A stretch of 64,000 nt of DNA from Pisolithus tinctorius (Eukaryota > Basidiomycota > Agaricomycetes > Boletales > Pisolithaceae), in assembly GCA_024663395.1 (NCBI GenBank), contig JANFAH010000007.1:1426001-1490000 (forward strand), read 5' to 3'. Below, piece after piece: positions 45,441 through 59,705 of the stretch; the first letter of the stretch is position 1, and each line of letters begins with the position of its first letter. The translations under genes were made by a program, and so were the position numbers. Below the pieces are notes generated by a model that made no database searches, was not told the origin of the DNA, and worked only from the letters and a program-made list of their open reading frames with translations.

Positions 45441-45738
45441 TTAGTGGCTATGCCCACAGCCACCTGCTCATTCCTCGGAATAATGAAACTACATACTTCC
45501 ACGAGTCCTTACTAAAGATTACCCAACATTTCAGCTCGCTGACTTATGTAGAAGAATGCGGCAGTTGGATCAATAATACGCATCCCTCACCCCATCATGT
45601 TCGACGTTTCCCTCGCTCACCGCGCGTCTGATGTCATGAATAATCGTCTGACTCAGTATGCTGTGGAAAGGAGTATAAAGACTAGTTGGATGATTTTGCG
45701 ATCGTTATCACACAGTTCATTCAATCACTTCCGCATCC

Positions 45739-47216
<1,478 letters not shown>

Positions 47217-47466
47217 CATACACGCAAGTAGATTGTGTACAACAACATAAATATTATTAGAAATCAAGCCGCTGGTCAACTACCGCTATAAGTGATTCGC
47301 TATTACTGCTCGGAAACCAAGATCTTATCTAGCGCTACAATAAATAAGACGTCATCGATACAATAACATCCCATGACGCGAAGAACAAAAAGCTACGAAA
47401 AGCAAAAAAAAAAAAAAAGCCAAATGCAAAAAAAGCATTAGGGAGTCCAACAGTCCTGGCCCCGGT

Positions 47467-48059
47467 TTAATTCCCGTCATACGCAAAGTCGTCACTGAGG
47501 CGTTGGAAGTCTCCGTCGAGGAGACGCAATAACCGGACGACCTCAGGCATACTACTGTCGGAGAGCAGCAATGCATTTGATGCGTGACTCTGAGACGTTG
47601 CAGGAACCTGCGCGTTGTTGGTACGGGCGAACCCCTGACTAGCCGCCAAAGTCCCCCCTCGCAATCCATGGGGATCTGTCAAGACTTCAGAAAATAACCC
47701 CTTTGTATTCTCAATAGCTTACGCACCGTCGTGAGAGAGTGGATGGCCTGGGGAACCAAAACTGTTTCCCCCGCTTCCTGGTGTAGGTGACATCATGGAT
47801 ACTTGTCGTCTTAAGGCAGCGTTTTCATCCCTAAGCTTCTTCAACAATCGAGTCGCTGCAAACGTAAGTCAGTGCTGTTCTTCAGCAACAACACAAGGGA
47901 CCCACCTTCCAGCAAAATTTCGCGCCGAGTCGCAGGTTCATGGTCATCCAATTGTTTGACAGTATAGCGGAGCTCGTCGAAATCATCTCCTTCCCTTCGC
48001 CGGTACACCCGCTGCTTAATGGCTTTGGGTTGTATTTCAGTTCCCTGGGACGGGTTCAT
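47467..48059 (-). CDS. Putative bHLH/coiled-coil regulator
   Basis: Start at MNPSQGTEIQPKAIKQR (48059); two further exons follow on the minus strand, ending at 47467. The N-terminal 75 residues carry a basic stretch (KQRVYRRREGDDFDELRYTV), a loop, and a second helix running into leucine-rich heptads (RREILLEGTRLLKKLRDENA). This is the plan of small basidiomycete bHLH proteins. The rest is Ser/Gly/Gln-rich and disordered, with a short C-terminal helix (PEVVRLLRLLDGDFQRLSDD). DNA binding is inferred and weakly supported; it could simply be a coiled-coil protein. Confidence 0.5.
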
Positions 48060-49987
48060 CGTAAACTTGTATACCACGGATAAGAGACTTGATATGAGGG
48101 ATGAATGCTAGCCCATCCAATTCTCTGCCATCTTATGTAGTACGAGTCGCGTTCGTGGCCGCTAAATTCTCCGAAGGGCATAGTTTCCGATTAAGCTTAG
48201 GGTTGGATGCGTTCGGCTCAAGCGTCAAAGACACTGGCCTAATTCCCCGTTTCATTTGGCCAGAAGATCAACGTGAGCCGTGGCTTTGCAGATCTGACAG
48301 AAGGTTAAAACAGCCTCAATGTTCTCAAAAAGAAAAAAAAAAACGCTCTTAAAAAATCCCGATCACCATTTCCCCTACGTGAGTTCGAGGGGAGAGTTTT
48401 CAGGCAAATGTTTCCTTTGACCAAGTAGAGAAAAGAGTGAATGCGTTCAAGATTGTACGATGCGAGGTAGCAATGAAGCCGCTCAGAGACCGCGCACGGT
48501 AGTGGCACGTGCAATGACATCGGTTTGTGATTTAGCGTTCTGCATATTAAGCCGCCGACCAACATAACCCGACTTACTTTATCACCGGTCCTGATACCGA
48601 CAACGTGATGTATTTGTGACGTTTTTCAAACTAGGTGGGGAGCGATGCCGCCAAGGACCTTGCCTGCTTTGGGGGAGATCCGGAATGTGCCAAGTTTACT
48701 TTCTGGTGGTCAGGTTACTACGTGTTCTCATGATGATGACCATGACAACAACAAGGGCGGGAGCGTTATAGGCACAGAGAGATGCGTGAGAGGCCGGGCG
48801 TTTACACAGGAAGCCAGCGTGGACTACACCGTCGATTTTCCACAATGTCATATATATATAATAAACGCTCATCAGCAGAATCGTTCAGCGATGCGCTCAC
48901 CGTGCGAGACCGAAGTTATTTTTGCATTGTATGAGACGAGTGTATGCCTGTCTCGAAGCTCGTCTTGTATGTTATTGTCGCTGCATGCTTAACGCGCATG
49001 AGTAGAGGCTGTCTCACACAGCCTGAGTTCCTGATCGATAACAAGATTTTTGCTACTTGACCTAAATCGGTAATTATACGTACCTCCATAGTAAGTCTGT
49101 GCTTTCTGGCGGTACTTGTAAGAGCCGGACGATTTCGGCTTGAACGTGAAGTAGAGCCACAATAAGTGTTAGGACAAAAGAAGATATACTCTTGTTCTGA
49201 TTCATTCCCGTTCATATGCCATTTGCACAAGTCTCGGTCCGTGGGTCCGAAGCTACTGTCACGGCGAGGACGGTCAAGACTCGTTCATGTGGCGATGCAG
49301 CCAGTGCGACCACTATAGATCCAAGGAACAATCACATGTAAGTGCGCGGCAATGTTGAGCTGGCTCCATATGTAGCTTCGGAATTGCAAACCTGCACGTA
49401 GGGGCACAACCGGCACCGATTTATGGTTTGCACGATGCTTAGCAGCGGCGCAATCCACGTTTCTCCCATGTATAGTGCGGGTGCATGGCAAGAAGAAGAG
49501 TTCCATGTAACACTTCCAGCATGACTTCGTGCCCAGGCACCATGATCACTTTGTTTGATATTCAGACCAGGGGTGGAGCCGTTTCGGTCGCTCGGCGCAG
49601 GAGATTGGCGCGGAATACCATCGACATTCCAAGCTAAAGAATTGGCAAATAGTCAGATCACCCATGATAGTGGTTGGTCCGATGCAGGGACAAGTGAGGT
49701 CCCTCCCTGCCGTGTTTTGAAAGAGAAAGGCTGTGTTTAGTATGACGCCCTGCATCGCCCGAGCAACATTAATTCTTTCTGTCTATAGACTAGCAAAATG
49801 TCAGAACGCCTGCTTGACCGAAGGTGATGGAAACCACAACTGGGAGGTCCATGATCCACGCAGAAGTATGTGGCAAGGGTGTTGAGTATTGAGGGGGACG
49901 GGAACGACAACTGCATACTACATGCCCCCGCTCACCGACACAATTTAAAGCCCGCTCACCCGGCCACTTTACTGCAATCGTCCCACT
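48060..49987. other. 1.9-kb intergenic region, no gene supported
   Basis: Open frames here (for example 48645-48992 +) are short and show no family motif or convincing intron structure. There is an A-rich run at 48,331-48,343 and a TATATATATAATAAA stretch near 48,851 that could be a promoter or polyadenylation signal. An unannotated non-coding RNA cannot be excluded. Confidence 0.45.
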
Positions 49988-50389
49988 ATGGCCCACTCCC
50001 TTTCACCTGAATGTACGCCGCTCAAGCACGCGTACGACTCCTGCTTCAACAGCTGGTTCGAGGGCTACCTTGAACCGGCAATCGCGAACTCCAAAAAGCT
50101 CTCGGAGGGACAGCGGAATGAATACGCCAAGAAGAAAGCAGAGGAATTCGATCAAAATTGCGGAGCTGTTTGGCGGGAGTACAAAGATTGCGTGCAGGTA
50201 TGTGCTTAGTTGCGCCGTAGCAGGACATTGCTTCAGCATCAGACATCCACTCATTCTTAACCGTTGACGCGACTGACCCCTCTCCAGAAAGCTTTGAAGG
50301 ACCGGGGATTAGACGAACTGCTAGAGCAGGCTCGACAAGACAATCCGTTACGCACGCCCCCATCGCCACAGACTGGAAAGTCGTCGTAG
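49988..50389 (+). CDS. MDM35: Mdm35/TRIAP1-like mitochondrial protein
   Basis: Two exons (49988-50197, 50288-50389) give 103 residues. Twin CX9C motifs are visible: C-TPLKHAYDS-C and C-GAVWREYKD-C. Mdm35 is a small intermembrane-space protein oxidised by Mia40; it binds Ups1/Ups2 (PRELI) and allows phosphatidic acid and phosphatidylserine transfer to the inner membrane. The length and the NWFEGYL-type segment (CFNSWFEGYL) fit the family. Confidence 0.93.
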
Positions 50390-50504
50390 CTGGGTATTAT
50401 TACAGTAGTAGTCTACACTCTGGGAACAGCGCGCTGCCCGACGGCCCCGACGTTGCTGTGGACACCTAATTAGGAAAGGCAAACGTCTGTTCTTGAGTCA
50501 TGCG

Positions 50505-50535
50505 CGTCACGTGGGGGGCGCGTTATATAATTTGG
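50505..50535 (+). promoter_or_regulatory. Core promoter of the coiled-coil gene
   Basis: CACGTG (50,508-50,513) is followed by TATATAA (50,524-50,530), about 130 bp upstream of the ATG at 50,659. The leader contains a perfect inverted repeat CTTTGTC-CAC-GACAAAG at 50,598-50,614. Confidence 0.55.
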
Positions 50536-50658
50536 GCGTGGTGTTCCCGCCCCTGTCCACGACCAGCCGTCTGGCCACGAGCAAACCACGCCCCCTGCTT
50601 TGTCCACGACAAAGACTGCCCCCCCTTGTAGTTCTATCTGTAACTATCACAGCCTAGC

Positions 50659-53600
50659 ATGGTCTCGACGAGATCCGGAAAGTCTACGAAACACACTTAC
50701 GCAGAACGTAAGTTGCGCCACTGGGTTCCCCGCCACGACGATTTCTCGATAAAACTCGTATTTGACTCGCATGCTGCATTACAGGTGTACTCAATGCCTA
50801 CTCGCAAGCGCAGCGGGAGCACAGAAGGCAGAGTTTGCACATCGCTACTCTTCGCGCCCAAGGTGACAACCTCTAACCAAACACCCCTATAACCCACTGA
50901 CCTACCACAGTCCGCAAGACTGCCCAGGAGCGCAAAGACAAACTCGGTCCAAACTGGGCGAGTTGGGTAGGGAAGGCGGTGCGGAAACTAGTACGCATAC
51001 CCGTCGTTCTACTCCACGTATCACTCGCACTGACTTGATGCGTACAGGAGGAACAGGGTGTGCTCGAGCCTATCAACTCTAGTGGATATGTGCGTATGAC
51101 CGAGGAGGGAAAGAAAGTGTAAGTTTTATCCTATCGTTCCTAGCCGCCATGCCGTGCCAGTTACTCAGAAACATATTATAGCCTTAATCTAGCACGTCGG
51201 AAAGTTCTTGGTAGCTCCGCTAAACACAACCCGACACCAGAGGAAGAGGGACTACTGTGGCGTTCGATTAACCAACAGTTGTCCCCTGCATCTCACATCA
51301 GTAGGGGAAGTCGACATTATTCGGATGTACAATCGAGTAGAAAACGGAGACGGTCGGTGCGGAGCCGCCGTCAATCTCGTGGAGGTATGACTGAAGACGA
51401 AGACCATTCTGAAGCACCGCTTGCGTCGGAATATACGACCCCGGTTTCAAAGAGGAGGCGAACCACAGCTGTCGATCCGTTCTCCCACCCTACACCTTCA
51501 AAGCCATTATCAAAGATGAACAAGACCGAGGTGAGCAAGTCGACTTTCCTTTCCTGCTTTCGGCCCTGACGTCATCGTTATAGCTTAAAGCAAAAGTGAA
51601 GGAACTCCAATCGATACTCTTTGCTTCACGAACTGGGACACCACATGATGATACGCAACGATCCAACGAAGAAAGAGCGGACCTCCTCAAGGAATTACAG
51701 GAGGTCCGCACAGAGTTGAACCTGTACCGCCGCAGAACCGCTATCTTTGGCGCCGAGGACGAAGAGCTCACCGATGTGGAAGATCACATTCTACCACCTT
51801 CAGTCGCTGGTCTGTTGTCATCTATGTACGTGTCATGCCCGAAACATCATACAGAGGTCTGATGGTTGATACTTCAAAGACGGGATGCACGAACCACGCC
51901 GCCCACGCCCTCGCCTCCAAGACGCGAGTCGCAGATGCTTCTTCGCACGGACTCCGGTTCCGTGATTCATGGTGTCAGCAAGCAACCTACACCTGCTCCC
52001 TCCGACGAAGAGCACTTAGATATAGGTGCCGACCAGGGAATGGAATATGCCACTAACGAGGGTGACATGGCATATGCGGAGGATGTTTTTGCAAACGGTC
52101 GTCAGGAGTGGCAGGTTGTCACAGAGGGTGGTCAAGTGATTACTCCAGACATGACACCTTCCGTCCACGAGGAGCAGGACATAGGAGGCACGAGCGTGTT
52201 CCGTGAGAAACTCGCCTCGTTGGAGAGGGTCCTGGCGGAGAAGGACGAGAAGCTCGCCGACTTGCGGTCCCACCTTGCACGCAAAGATGAGGCCCTTGAG
52301 GAGAAGGACAAAGAAATGGATCACTTGCAACAAACTCTTACGTCTAAGGACAACAGAATCACCCAGCTACGGGACGCTGTTGCTAATCAAGACATCGCCA
52401 TTGCAGAAAAAGACGGTGTCTTGTCTCAGAAGGACGCCGAATTGTCCAAGACGCGCGCTACATTGGTCGATCTCGAAGACAAGTTGCGCGACCAGGCAGT
52501 TCTACTCAAGGATAAGGACGGTATCATTACTACACTGCGTTCCGAAATCGACAACTTGCGCTGTGCAAAGGAAGTGGCAGAATCGCAGGTGACTACCGTG
52601 CGCGACGAGGCGCGCGCCAAACAAGAGGCCTTCGAGAAAATGCGACAAGACCACGCTGAGGGAAAAACGCTGGTCTTGAAGGCAGAAGCAGAGCTCAACG
52701 CGACCCGCGACCGTCTACGAGAAACCGAAAAGCAAAAGGAACGCCTTGAAGGTCTGCACCGCGGGGTGCTGCAAAAACTCTCTGAGATGGAACAAACTAT
52801 CCAACAAAGAGAGGACGACCTCGACGAGAAGAACAGACAGATTGCAGACAAGGATGCTGCCATCGCAGAGCTTGAAGGGAATGTACAAAGTATCGGTGAA
52901 GAACTGGAGGAGGCGCAAACTTCTATGGACGACCTGATCGAGCGCCTGAGATCTTCCGAAACGCAGAAAACTGAGATGGAAACGGACTTGCGTGCCACCA
53001 TCGACGCGGTTCGCAAGGAAAAAGACGGTTTCGCGGCTGCTATGTTAGTCCTGCGCGCGGAGAAGGCAAGCACGGACACGCAAAATGAAGAGCTCTGCGG
53101 TCAAGTTACCTCCCTCACTCGTGACCTACGGGGAGCGCGTGCAGAGCATACTGCTGCGAAGGAGGCGATTTTGGGGCTTCTGGGGACCGTCGATGCAGTT
53201 CAGAGCGCTCGGGACGATGAGGCCGGAAAGAGCGCAGCCACGAGACAAGCCCTCGGTCTTGCCCAAACCGAGGCAGCCAAGCTGCGAGAGCAGGTGCACG
53301 AAGCCGAGATGGAAATCCAAGAAGTCCGAGGAGAGCTTGCGGTGAAGCACGTAGCCTTGGTATCGGAGCAGACAACTGTATCGATGTTGCGTTCGGATCT
53401 CAACACTGCGCGTGGAGAATTGGCTACTGTTCGTAAGAAGCTTGAGACGACGGACAAGGAACTCAGTGACACAAGAACAAATATTAAGAGAGTCGAGGAC
53501 GAGGCGGAGGAACTAAAGGCTGCAAAGATGGCCGATGAAAATACGATTGCAGACCTTAAGACGCTGTACGAGAAGTTGAAGAGGGTACAGGCGGAATGGG

Positions 53601-53742
53601 TGAACGAAGTAGACCAAAAGGTGTGTCCAAACGCCATCGTGCCATGTAGTTTTCGCTGACACGTACCGTCTTTTAGTTCATGTCTGTGCAGTCGAAACCC
53701 GTCCAGGAGAGGACCAAGCACGCGGTAGCATCGCAAATTTGA
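50659..53742 (+). CDS. Long coiled-coil protein with winged-helix-like N-terminus
   Basis: At least seven exons can be joined. The start MVSTRSGKSTKHTYAE leads through small exons into RKTAQERKDKLGPNWASWVG...AVRKLEEQGVLEPINSSGYV. That resembles a short winged helix of the H1/H5-like type. A basic serine/arginine stretch follows with a bipartite nuclear-signal look (SRKRRRSVRSRRQSR). From about 52,200 to 53,620 there is an unbroken heptad coiled coil of over 450 residues rich in Glu/Lys/Ala. The last exon begins at about 53,677 and the stop is at 53,740-53,742. I do not recognise the family. A chromatin or spindle-linked structural role is a guess from the combination of a DNA-binding-like head with a coiled coil. 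Confidence 0.65.
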
Positions 53743-54087
53743 TGACTGATTTACATAGGGCATGCATGACTCCCGACCTGCGAAATCTCGTTTACATGTG
53801 TTTGAGTTTTCTTGGATATATGTATTGGTATTTCGACATCATATGTATCTATGTATCTATATCGATCGAAGATATTTACTGTTTTGGGGTTGAAGTACTC
53901 CTCCCCTCCTGTGACATCTCGTTTTCATACTTTTAGTTTTTCAGGATATGGTATCTCGACACTATATATGTACTGATCGTACATCAGTCAAAGATGTTTG
54001 CTGATTTGGGTTGCGGCCTCGGGGCCTCTCCGCTAGGCGGACCAAAGGCGACAGAAGACCATAGATATTGCTCCCTTGGGTTGACGT
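53743..54087. other. 3' flank, AT-rich, no gene
   Basis: Contains ATGTATCTATGTATCTATAT and similar simple AT-rich sequence, probably the 3' untranslated region and terminator of the preceding gene. No coding signal is seen. Confidence 0.45.
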
Positions 54088-55577
54088 ATGAATCCGCTTA
54101 CTTCTGACATCTGCAGTTGGCTGGGCAATGCCCCACTATGCGAGATCAACGCAATCAATGCAGGATTTGCTGTTCAGTTGCATTCGATCAAGAAGACCAC
54201 CGCTCGGGCCCTTGACCGCTATTGGATCGCGATATCTGATGGCAAATGCTTCGTTCAAGCCACGCTCGCCAGGAGACTACATAATCTAGTGACTAACAAG
54301 AAGATCACCAAAAATTCTGTCATCGCAATTGATGGCTTTACTTGCTGTATCATTCAAAGCAAAAGGTGGAGTTGTTGATATCATCACCGATCTGTCATGA
54401 CATAGGTATGAACTTCCAGGATTTTTATTATATTGGACCTACGTGTCATTTCCCGGAAAGAAAAGAGGATAGGTAACCCGATCCCCGCATCACCACCACC
54501 AGTGGCTGCTCGGCCTGGAGTCACTTCACCAACATTGGCTGACGAAGCTCTACATTCTGACATCCCTGACTTAAGATGTGTTCCAGTTTGTCCTACTGCG
54601 CAAGGGAGATGGATATGTTCTATCAAGTGTCTTGACATCTTCATGCGGGACTGGACCATCAGAGCTCGTGTCACAGGGAAGTCTGACATTCGACCCTACC
54701 ATTCGGGAGGAGGGGGGTGGATTTTCACCGTCACATTGGTGGACGAGTCTGAGGAAATCGGTGGAGTTGGCTTCAATGGTGCTGTCGATGCCATTTACGA
54801 CAAGCTGGTCCCGGGAAATGTGTATTATATTTCACAAGCACGCATGGTCGAAGCAAAGGAGAAATTACGAGCCTGGCGCAGATACGAACTGAGATTTGAT
54901 AAGGACACAAAAGTGGAGAAGGTATCAGCTCACTGCATTGCCGTGTCATTGGCTGACGTCGAAGGTAATTTATAACAGTGCCTGGAGCCGACCAGTATAC
55001 CAATCAATAGGTATAACTTCATACCGATTGCATCACTCGGAGAATTGCAACCTGGTTCTTATTGTGGTATTTCTTCTAATTGTTGCCATAGAAGCATGTC
55101 AAATGTTGCATACAGATGTTATTGGTATATTGAAGGACATCGGCCCCCTGAAAAAGAGGGTTTGTACAACCATTGGAGGAACGGTGAGCGTTCTCTCTCC
55201 ATGCCAGTACCAATGCCATTCCCTACTTCCCTCGCAGACCACTAATCGCCACATTAACATTGTGGACAAGTCTCAGCATGTTGTCAGGGTTACATTGTGG
55301 GAAAAGCTGGCAGAAAGATTCCTTGCAGAAGAGCTCTCGGTTGTCGCGTTGAAGACCGTGAGGGTCGAAGATTTTCGTGGTAAGTTCATGCTTATAGTCA
55401 CCTATTTTTTTTTTTTCCTTATGTGTAGTACCCTAAGGCAGATCACTAGAGATGATACATGTTAGCGCCATAACGGTTTCTCCGGACATTGAAGAGGCTC
55501 GCCTCCTGCGCCAATGGTATGATGCCGTTGGAGCAAAGGCAACATTTCATTTTTACCCTAGCACATGGGTTTTGTGA
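54088..55577 (+). CDS. Replication protein A large-subunit-like, lacking DBD-C
   Basis: Exons join into an RPA1-type protein: RPA70N domain (LHSIKKTTARALDRYWIAIS, FVQATLARRLHNLV), linker, DBD-A (WTIRARVTGKSDIRPYHS, GVGFNGAVDAIYDKL, VYYISQARM), DBD-B (DVIGILKDIGPL, RVTLWEKLAERF, VRVEDFRGRSLEM, DIEEARLLRQWYD). It then stops after FHFYPSTWVL at 55,575-55,577. The zinc-finger DBD-C, needed for trimerisation with RPA2/RPA3, is absent: only 111 bp separate the stop from the next gene. It is either a truncated paralog that binds single-stranded DNA alone or a decaying copy. The sequence is more diverged than an essential RFA1 should be, so I expect a full-length gene elsewhere. Confidence 0.78.
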
Positions 55578-55688
55578 AGTTTATCAACGACATAAGCTGT
55601 GGGGGCTTTCGGTTTTGTTAGGAAAGCACGTAGTATGTAGTCCTGTTGTCGTGCACGTGACGAAACGCGACCATTGAACGCGACGACG

Positions 55689-56917
55689 ATGTCGACCCCC
55701 TCCGACGCAGTGAAACAACTCCAAGACAAGCTGGAAATCGCGAAACTACACATCCTCGATGCCCGCTCGGAACTGAAGTCCTATCACTTTGAAAGCCTTG
55801 ACGACTCGACATCTGGCGAGGGTGCACTCAGCGATCCAGCTATCATAGCCAGCGATGTCGTTGCGCAAACTGTTCGTCCCCCCACAAGCCTGGCAGTCCG
55901 GTTGCAACCGTAACCATCTCATTGCAGCTGTTTCTGCGGAAACTCAAGTTTCAGTACTTGGAACAGAACGCGAAAGATAAGTATGTCAAGACCATCGTGT
56001 CGGACGACGCTCCGCTCATAACCGCCGCCTCCAACGAGCAAATCCGCCTGCGAAATGAGGAGAAGAAACGAAAGTTGAAGGAAGCAAAAATGAAACTACT
56101 AGAGAAACAGCAAGACGTGCGGACGCTCGCTCCTCTGGTGGAGGAAGGTGTGTAGGCATTTATGGCTTTCTTCCCTTTTACTGCTCACTACGCTTTCACC
56201 ACAAGACTACCAAAAAGCACGTTCCCTCACGTCTCTCGGAACGTCACTCTCAGCCAAGATTCTAGATGCGAAACTGGCACTCACTCGGCTGCGGCAAGCT
56301 CATCCTCAGCCACGCTTAACCATTGCCACAGCGACTGCCACGCTCGACGAGCAGGTTACACAAATGCAAGCTCTAGACGATGAACTACAAGGTTTGGAGA
56401 AGGGGATAGACGAATCCAAGGGGAAGATAAAGGCCGGAATGCGAGAAGTAGAACGACTAAGGGGGGTGGAGAAAGAACGGATTGCAGAACTCGAGCTTGT
56501 TGGTAAAGAATGCGGCGATGAGGACCCGGGACTAGGCAAATTTTATGATTGGTTAGTGCTTCAGCTTATCTGGGCCGCGTGGAGCCTCATTGAACTACTC
56601 GCAGGCTACAAGTAGGGTTGGCTGCCCATCGCTCTCTGCTATCTGTCGAGTCTTCTCGCGCGGAATCGGAGAACGAGCTGCGTCTGACTTATCACATCAC
56701 CTCGCCCTTTTCAAAAGTTCCACAAGAATTGGTATTGACACTGCTCTCTGTCCCCAATACCCGGCAACTGGCATCTGCTAGCGCACACTTGGATGGCGTG
56801 GAAATAGACCTGGGAGACATCATACATGCTGCCGTCCAAGCCAATGACCCTTCAAGTCTTGTGTGGGCTGTCTACGCTTGGGTAAAAGAAAGGGAATCAC
56901 AGTCAGTAACTTCGTAG
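55689..56917 (+). CDS. Kinetochore protein Sos7-like
   Basis: Four exons (55689-55871, 55928-56147, 56206-56551, 56605-56917) give 353 residues. The N-terminal region LFLRKLKFQYLEQNAKDKYV with AASNEQIRLRNEEKK is characteristic of the Sos7 coiled-coil domain (Schizosaccharomyces Sos7, a partner of the Mis12/Spc7 outer kinetochore). A long central coiled coil is followed by a C-terminal domain with YHITSPFSKVPQELVLTLLS. It is likely part of the kinetochore. Spacing to the RPA1-like gene is 111 bp, same direction. Confidence 0.72.
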
Positions 56918-57310
56918 CATGCGACATTTTTGCTCACTTGGCATGCTTGGCGTGTGGGTCCGTGGGTTTACGAGGGTGACCCATAGCTAGTGGGTAAATC
57001 GCAAATTCAACGGGTTGACGTGGGGGGCTTCACCTGTCGGGTGAAGTGTATCAGCGGCACCGATTTTGACGTGTCCACCGCACATGGGGATTCAGGGATC
57101 TCTGGTTGTTGGCCTCGTCACCTCCTGTGTCGAAAAATAGAATATTTAATTTTGTTTTCAGTTTTTTTATTGATTAGCTTATCATATCATAATTCCATTA
57201 ACGAATGCCTTGCCTTGCCTGCCCAAGCAAAAAGCCCTGACTGAGACCCAAAGCATTTCGACTCACCCGACCTCGTGTCCTCTGCTCCCAACGACATCCG
57301 AGTCTCAGCC
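56918..57310. other. Intergenic, promoter of CCCH gene
   Basis: No gene is seen. An AT-rich stretch (57,140-57,190, AATATTTAATTTTGTTTTCA and following) lies upstream of the CCCH gene. Two short direct repeats of CACCTGTCGGGTGAAG type (imperfect inverted repeat at 57,030-57,046) are present. Confidence 0.4.
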
Positions 57311-59705
57311 ATGCCAGTGACAGAAAAACAGAGCACAGCTGAAAGAATGACAGACCACGATAAGGATGCCGATCCCGACAGAGAAAAGTCGGGCAAATCA
57401 AAGTCCTCTTCCTCTTCAAAACGTACGTTTTCATTGACCACCGGTGTCCGTACTCGTACATCCTAAACCCGTCGAACATCCAGAGAAAGATTTATCCCAT
57501 GTTCCTTGCAAATTCTTCAAAGTTGGCGCTTGCACAGCGGGTTCCTCCTGCCCCTTCTCCCATGTTGTTCCGGAACCTGGTCAAACCAAGGACGTTTGTG
57601 CGTGGTTTATCAAGGGAAATTGTAAATTCGGGCACAAATGCGCACTCGCACATGTACTTCCGGGTCAGAGTATGTCTATGGACAGGAAAAATAAGAAGGC
57701 TGCCCAGTTAGCCGCGAACGGCGGCGTGAATGCTGGCGCGGGTGGTGGGGGAGGTAAAGGCTCGAAAAAGAAGGACGGTCCGAGTGGACAGCCAGTTGAT
57801 GGTGGTTCGGGTAAGGGGACGCCTGTTCATGGACGTCCAGGCCTTCTCTCTGGATCGACTGCACCGACACGTGCTACCTCGTCTCGCCCACCGATCTCCA
57901 TGCCCCTGAAAGCCACCATTTCTCCCTCTGCACCGGCACCACCGCTCAAAGACACAGACTTTGCGGCGTTTGTGCTTCAGGACGACGATGACACAAACAC
58001 AGCTAACGGGCCCGCTGACACTTCCGATGCTGTGGACTTCGCCGAGTCTACTAAAGGGCAAGCAGACAACGAGGATGAATTCGGAACTTCCTCCGCAAAT
58101 CCTTCTGTACCGTCCGACTCCCCTACAGATGCCAGAAATCCCTCTCCGCCAACACTTCCGGTCAGTGTGCCCAGTGCCCCCCGTAGACCCATTCTCTCTG
58201 CGGAAGCCGCGGACCTTGGTCCGATAGGATCTCCTCCACGAGGTTCACTACTCGCTCATTCACCTTTGTCGAAAGACCCTGTGCCTTCCACCTTCCATGC
58301 TCAGACGTCTTTACTCACTGAGACAAGGAATCGCCTTGGGTCCGGACAAGGAGGTATAGCGTCGTCGCTTGGTTCCACACACCCGCCCGCATGGAAAACG
58401 GAGCTTGGCCCAGTTCCTTCCCAGGTGCTGACTGCCAAGGCGACCATGGATGTTGCTGTGGGTCTGAAGATCACACGGGCGGAGAAGGACCGCGACCGAG
58501 ACGGCACTAGTTCTGAGGAGGATTTGGAGGAGTTTCTACCATCCTCCCTTACTGACCTACTCACACCTTCTGAGCGCTCCCGTCGCATGTCTCGCACTCA
58601 CTCCAATTCTTCCCGTCCAACAAACCTGGGCGACGTGTCGTCACCCCTTAACCCCCAGCATAACCCCCAAAATCAGAGTCACCAGCCGCACCACCGCTAC
58701 TCTCGCTCTGTACCAGCACCTTCGCTTCTTGGCGACGTCAAGTCTATTTGGGCAGATCGTGCAGCCGCAAATAATGGGTTGCCTGGATCTCCTGACACGC
58801 ATGCTTTCGGTGTAGGCACGATCGGCTCGGGTACACCGAGCTCTCTCAAGTCAAACGGTTTTGGAGCACCAGGTTCCGGTTTAGGCGGACCAAGTGCGAC
58901 AGCCGGGTCTCCGTTTGGAGCATCCCCCTTTTCGGATGATCCCCACTCGCCATCACCATCCTTGCTTGCGCCTTCTAATGCATCCGCTGCATTCCTTCCA
59001 GGTCTTCACCACTACTACTCTAAGATGAACGCGGCTAATGCACGCGTGCCTTCAAATACGAACGGACTGGGAGTTGGTGGAGGTTTGGGTGGATTAAGTG
59101 GACTGAGCCGGTCTCCCCTCTCGAACACTCCTCTGCACACACCTGCTATCGATGAAGGGCGAGCGGGCACCGGTACTGGTGCCGGTCTTGGAGAGTCATT
59201 ATCTCCATCTATCCGAGCTCTCCAGGCTCACGCACCAGGGCAGAGTCTTCCTCAGGGTCTCGCAGCGGGTTACTCCCGTATCCACGCGCTCCCAGTTGCA
59301 GTGTCCCCCGGGTCCCTTGGAACGTCCGCCGGTGGTGTTGCGCTCAGCCCTGGTCAGGGACAAATACCTTTCGGGATCAACGCAGGTTCAAGCGCGGGAT
59401 TGGGTGTGGGACAAGACTGGCTCTCCAACCACTCTCACATTCCGACAGAAACCTTTTCGCACCTCTCCCTTTCGTCTCGCCAGGAAACAACATCCACCCC
59501 ATCTCCTGGTCCTGTCCCATTGCCGTCCTCCATGGCAGGACTTGACTCTATGTTCTCCCGTCTCCCGACAGCACACTCGCCTCGTCGTACGTCGCCACAG
59601 TCCGCGACGAACAATGATAGGCACTGGCACAAGCACGGGGCATTCAGCCCATTAGGTCAACCAGTAACAACCGCGGATGATGACGACCTCTTCAATATGG
59701 AGTAG
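57311..59705 (+). CDS. CCCH zinc-finger RNA-binding protein (Lee1/Cps3-like)
   Basis: Two exons (57311-57422, 57484-59705) give 777 residues. Two tandem CCCH fingers lie near residues 48-95: CKFFKVGACTAGSSCPFSH and CAWFIKGNCKFGHKCALAH, both C-x8-C-x5-C-x3-H or close to it. They are followed by a Lys/Gly-rich linker and about 600 residues of Ser/Pro/Gly-rich disordered sequence with a short acidic end (TTADDDDLFNME). Fungal relatives (S. pombe Cps3, S. cerevisiae Lee1) are presumed mRNA-binding regulators. The start ATG follows a 5' leader open in frame but without another ATG. Confidence 0.85.

Noticed and set aside
48645..48992. 115-codon open frame in the 1.9-kb gap
   Set aside because: Composition and lack of any recognisable motif or splice structure do not support a gene.
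52426..53079. Long open frame antisense to the coiled-coil gene
   Set aside because: Open only because of Glu/Lys-rich codon use on the other strand; no motif.
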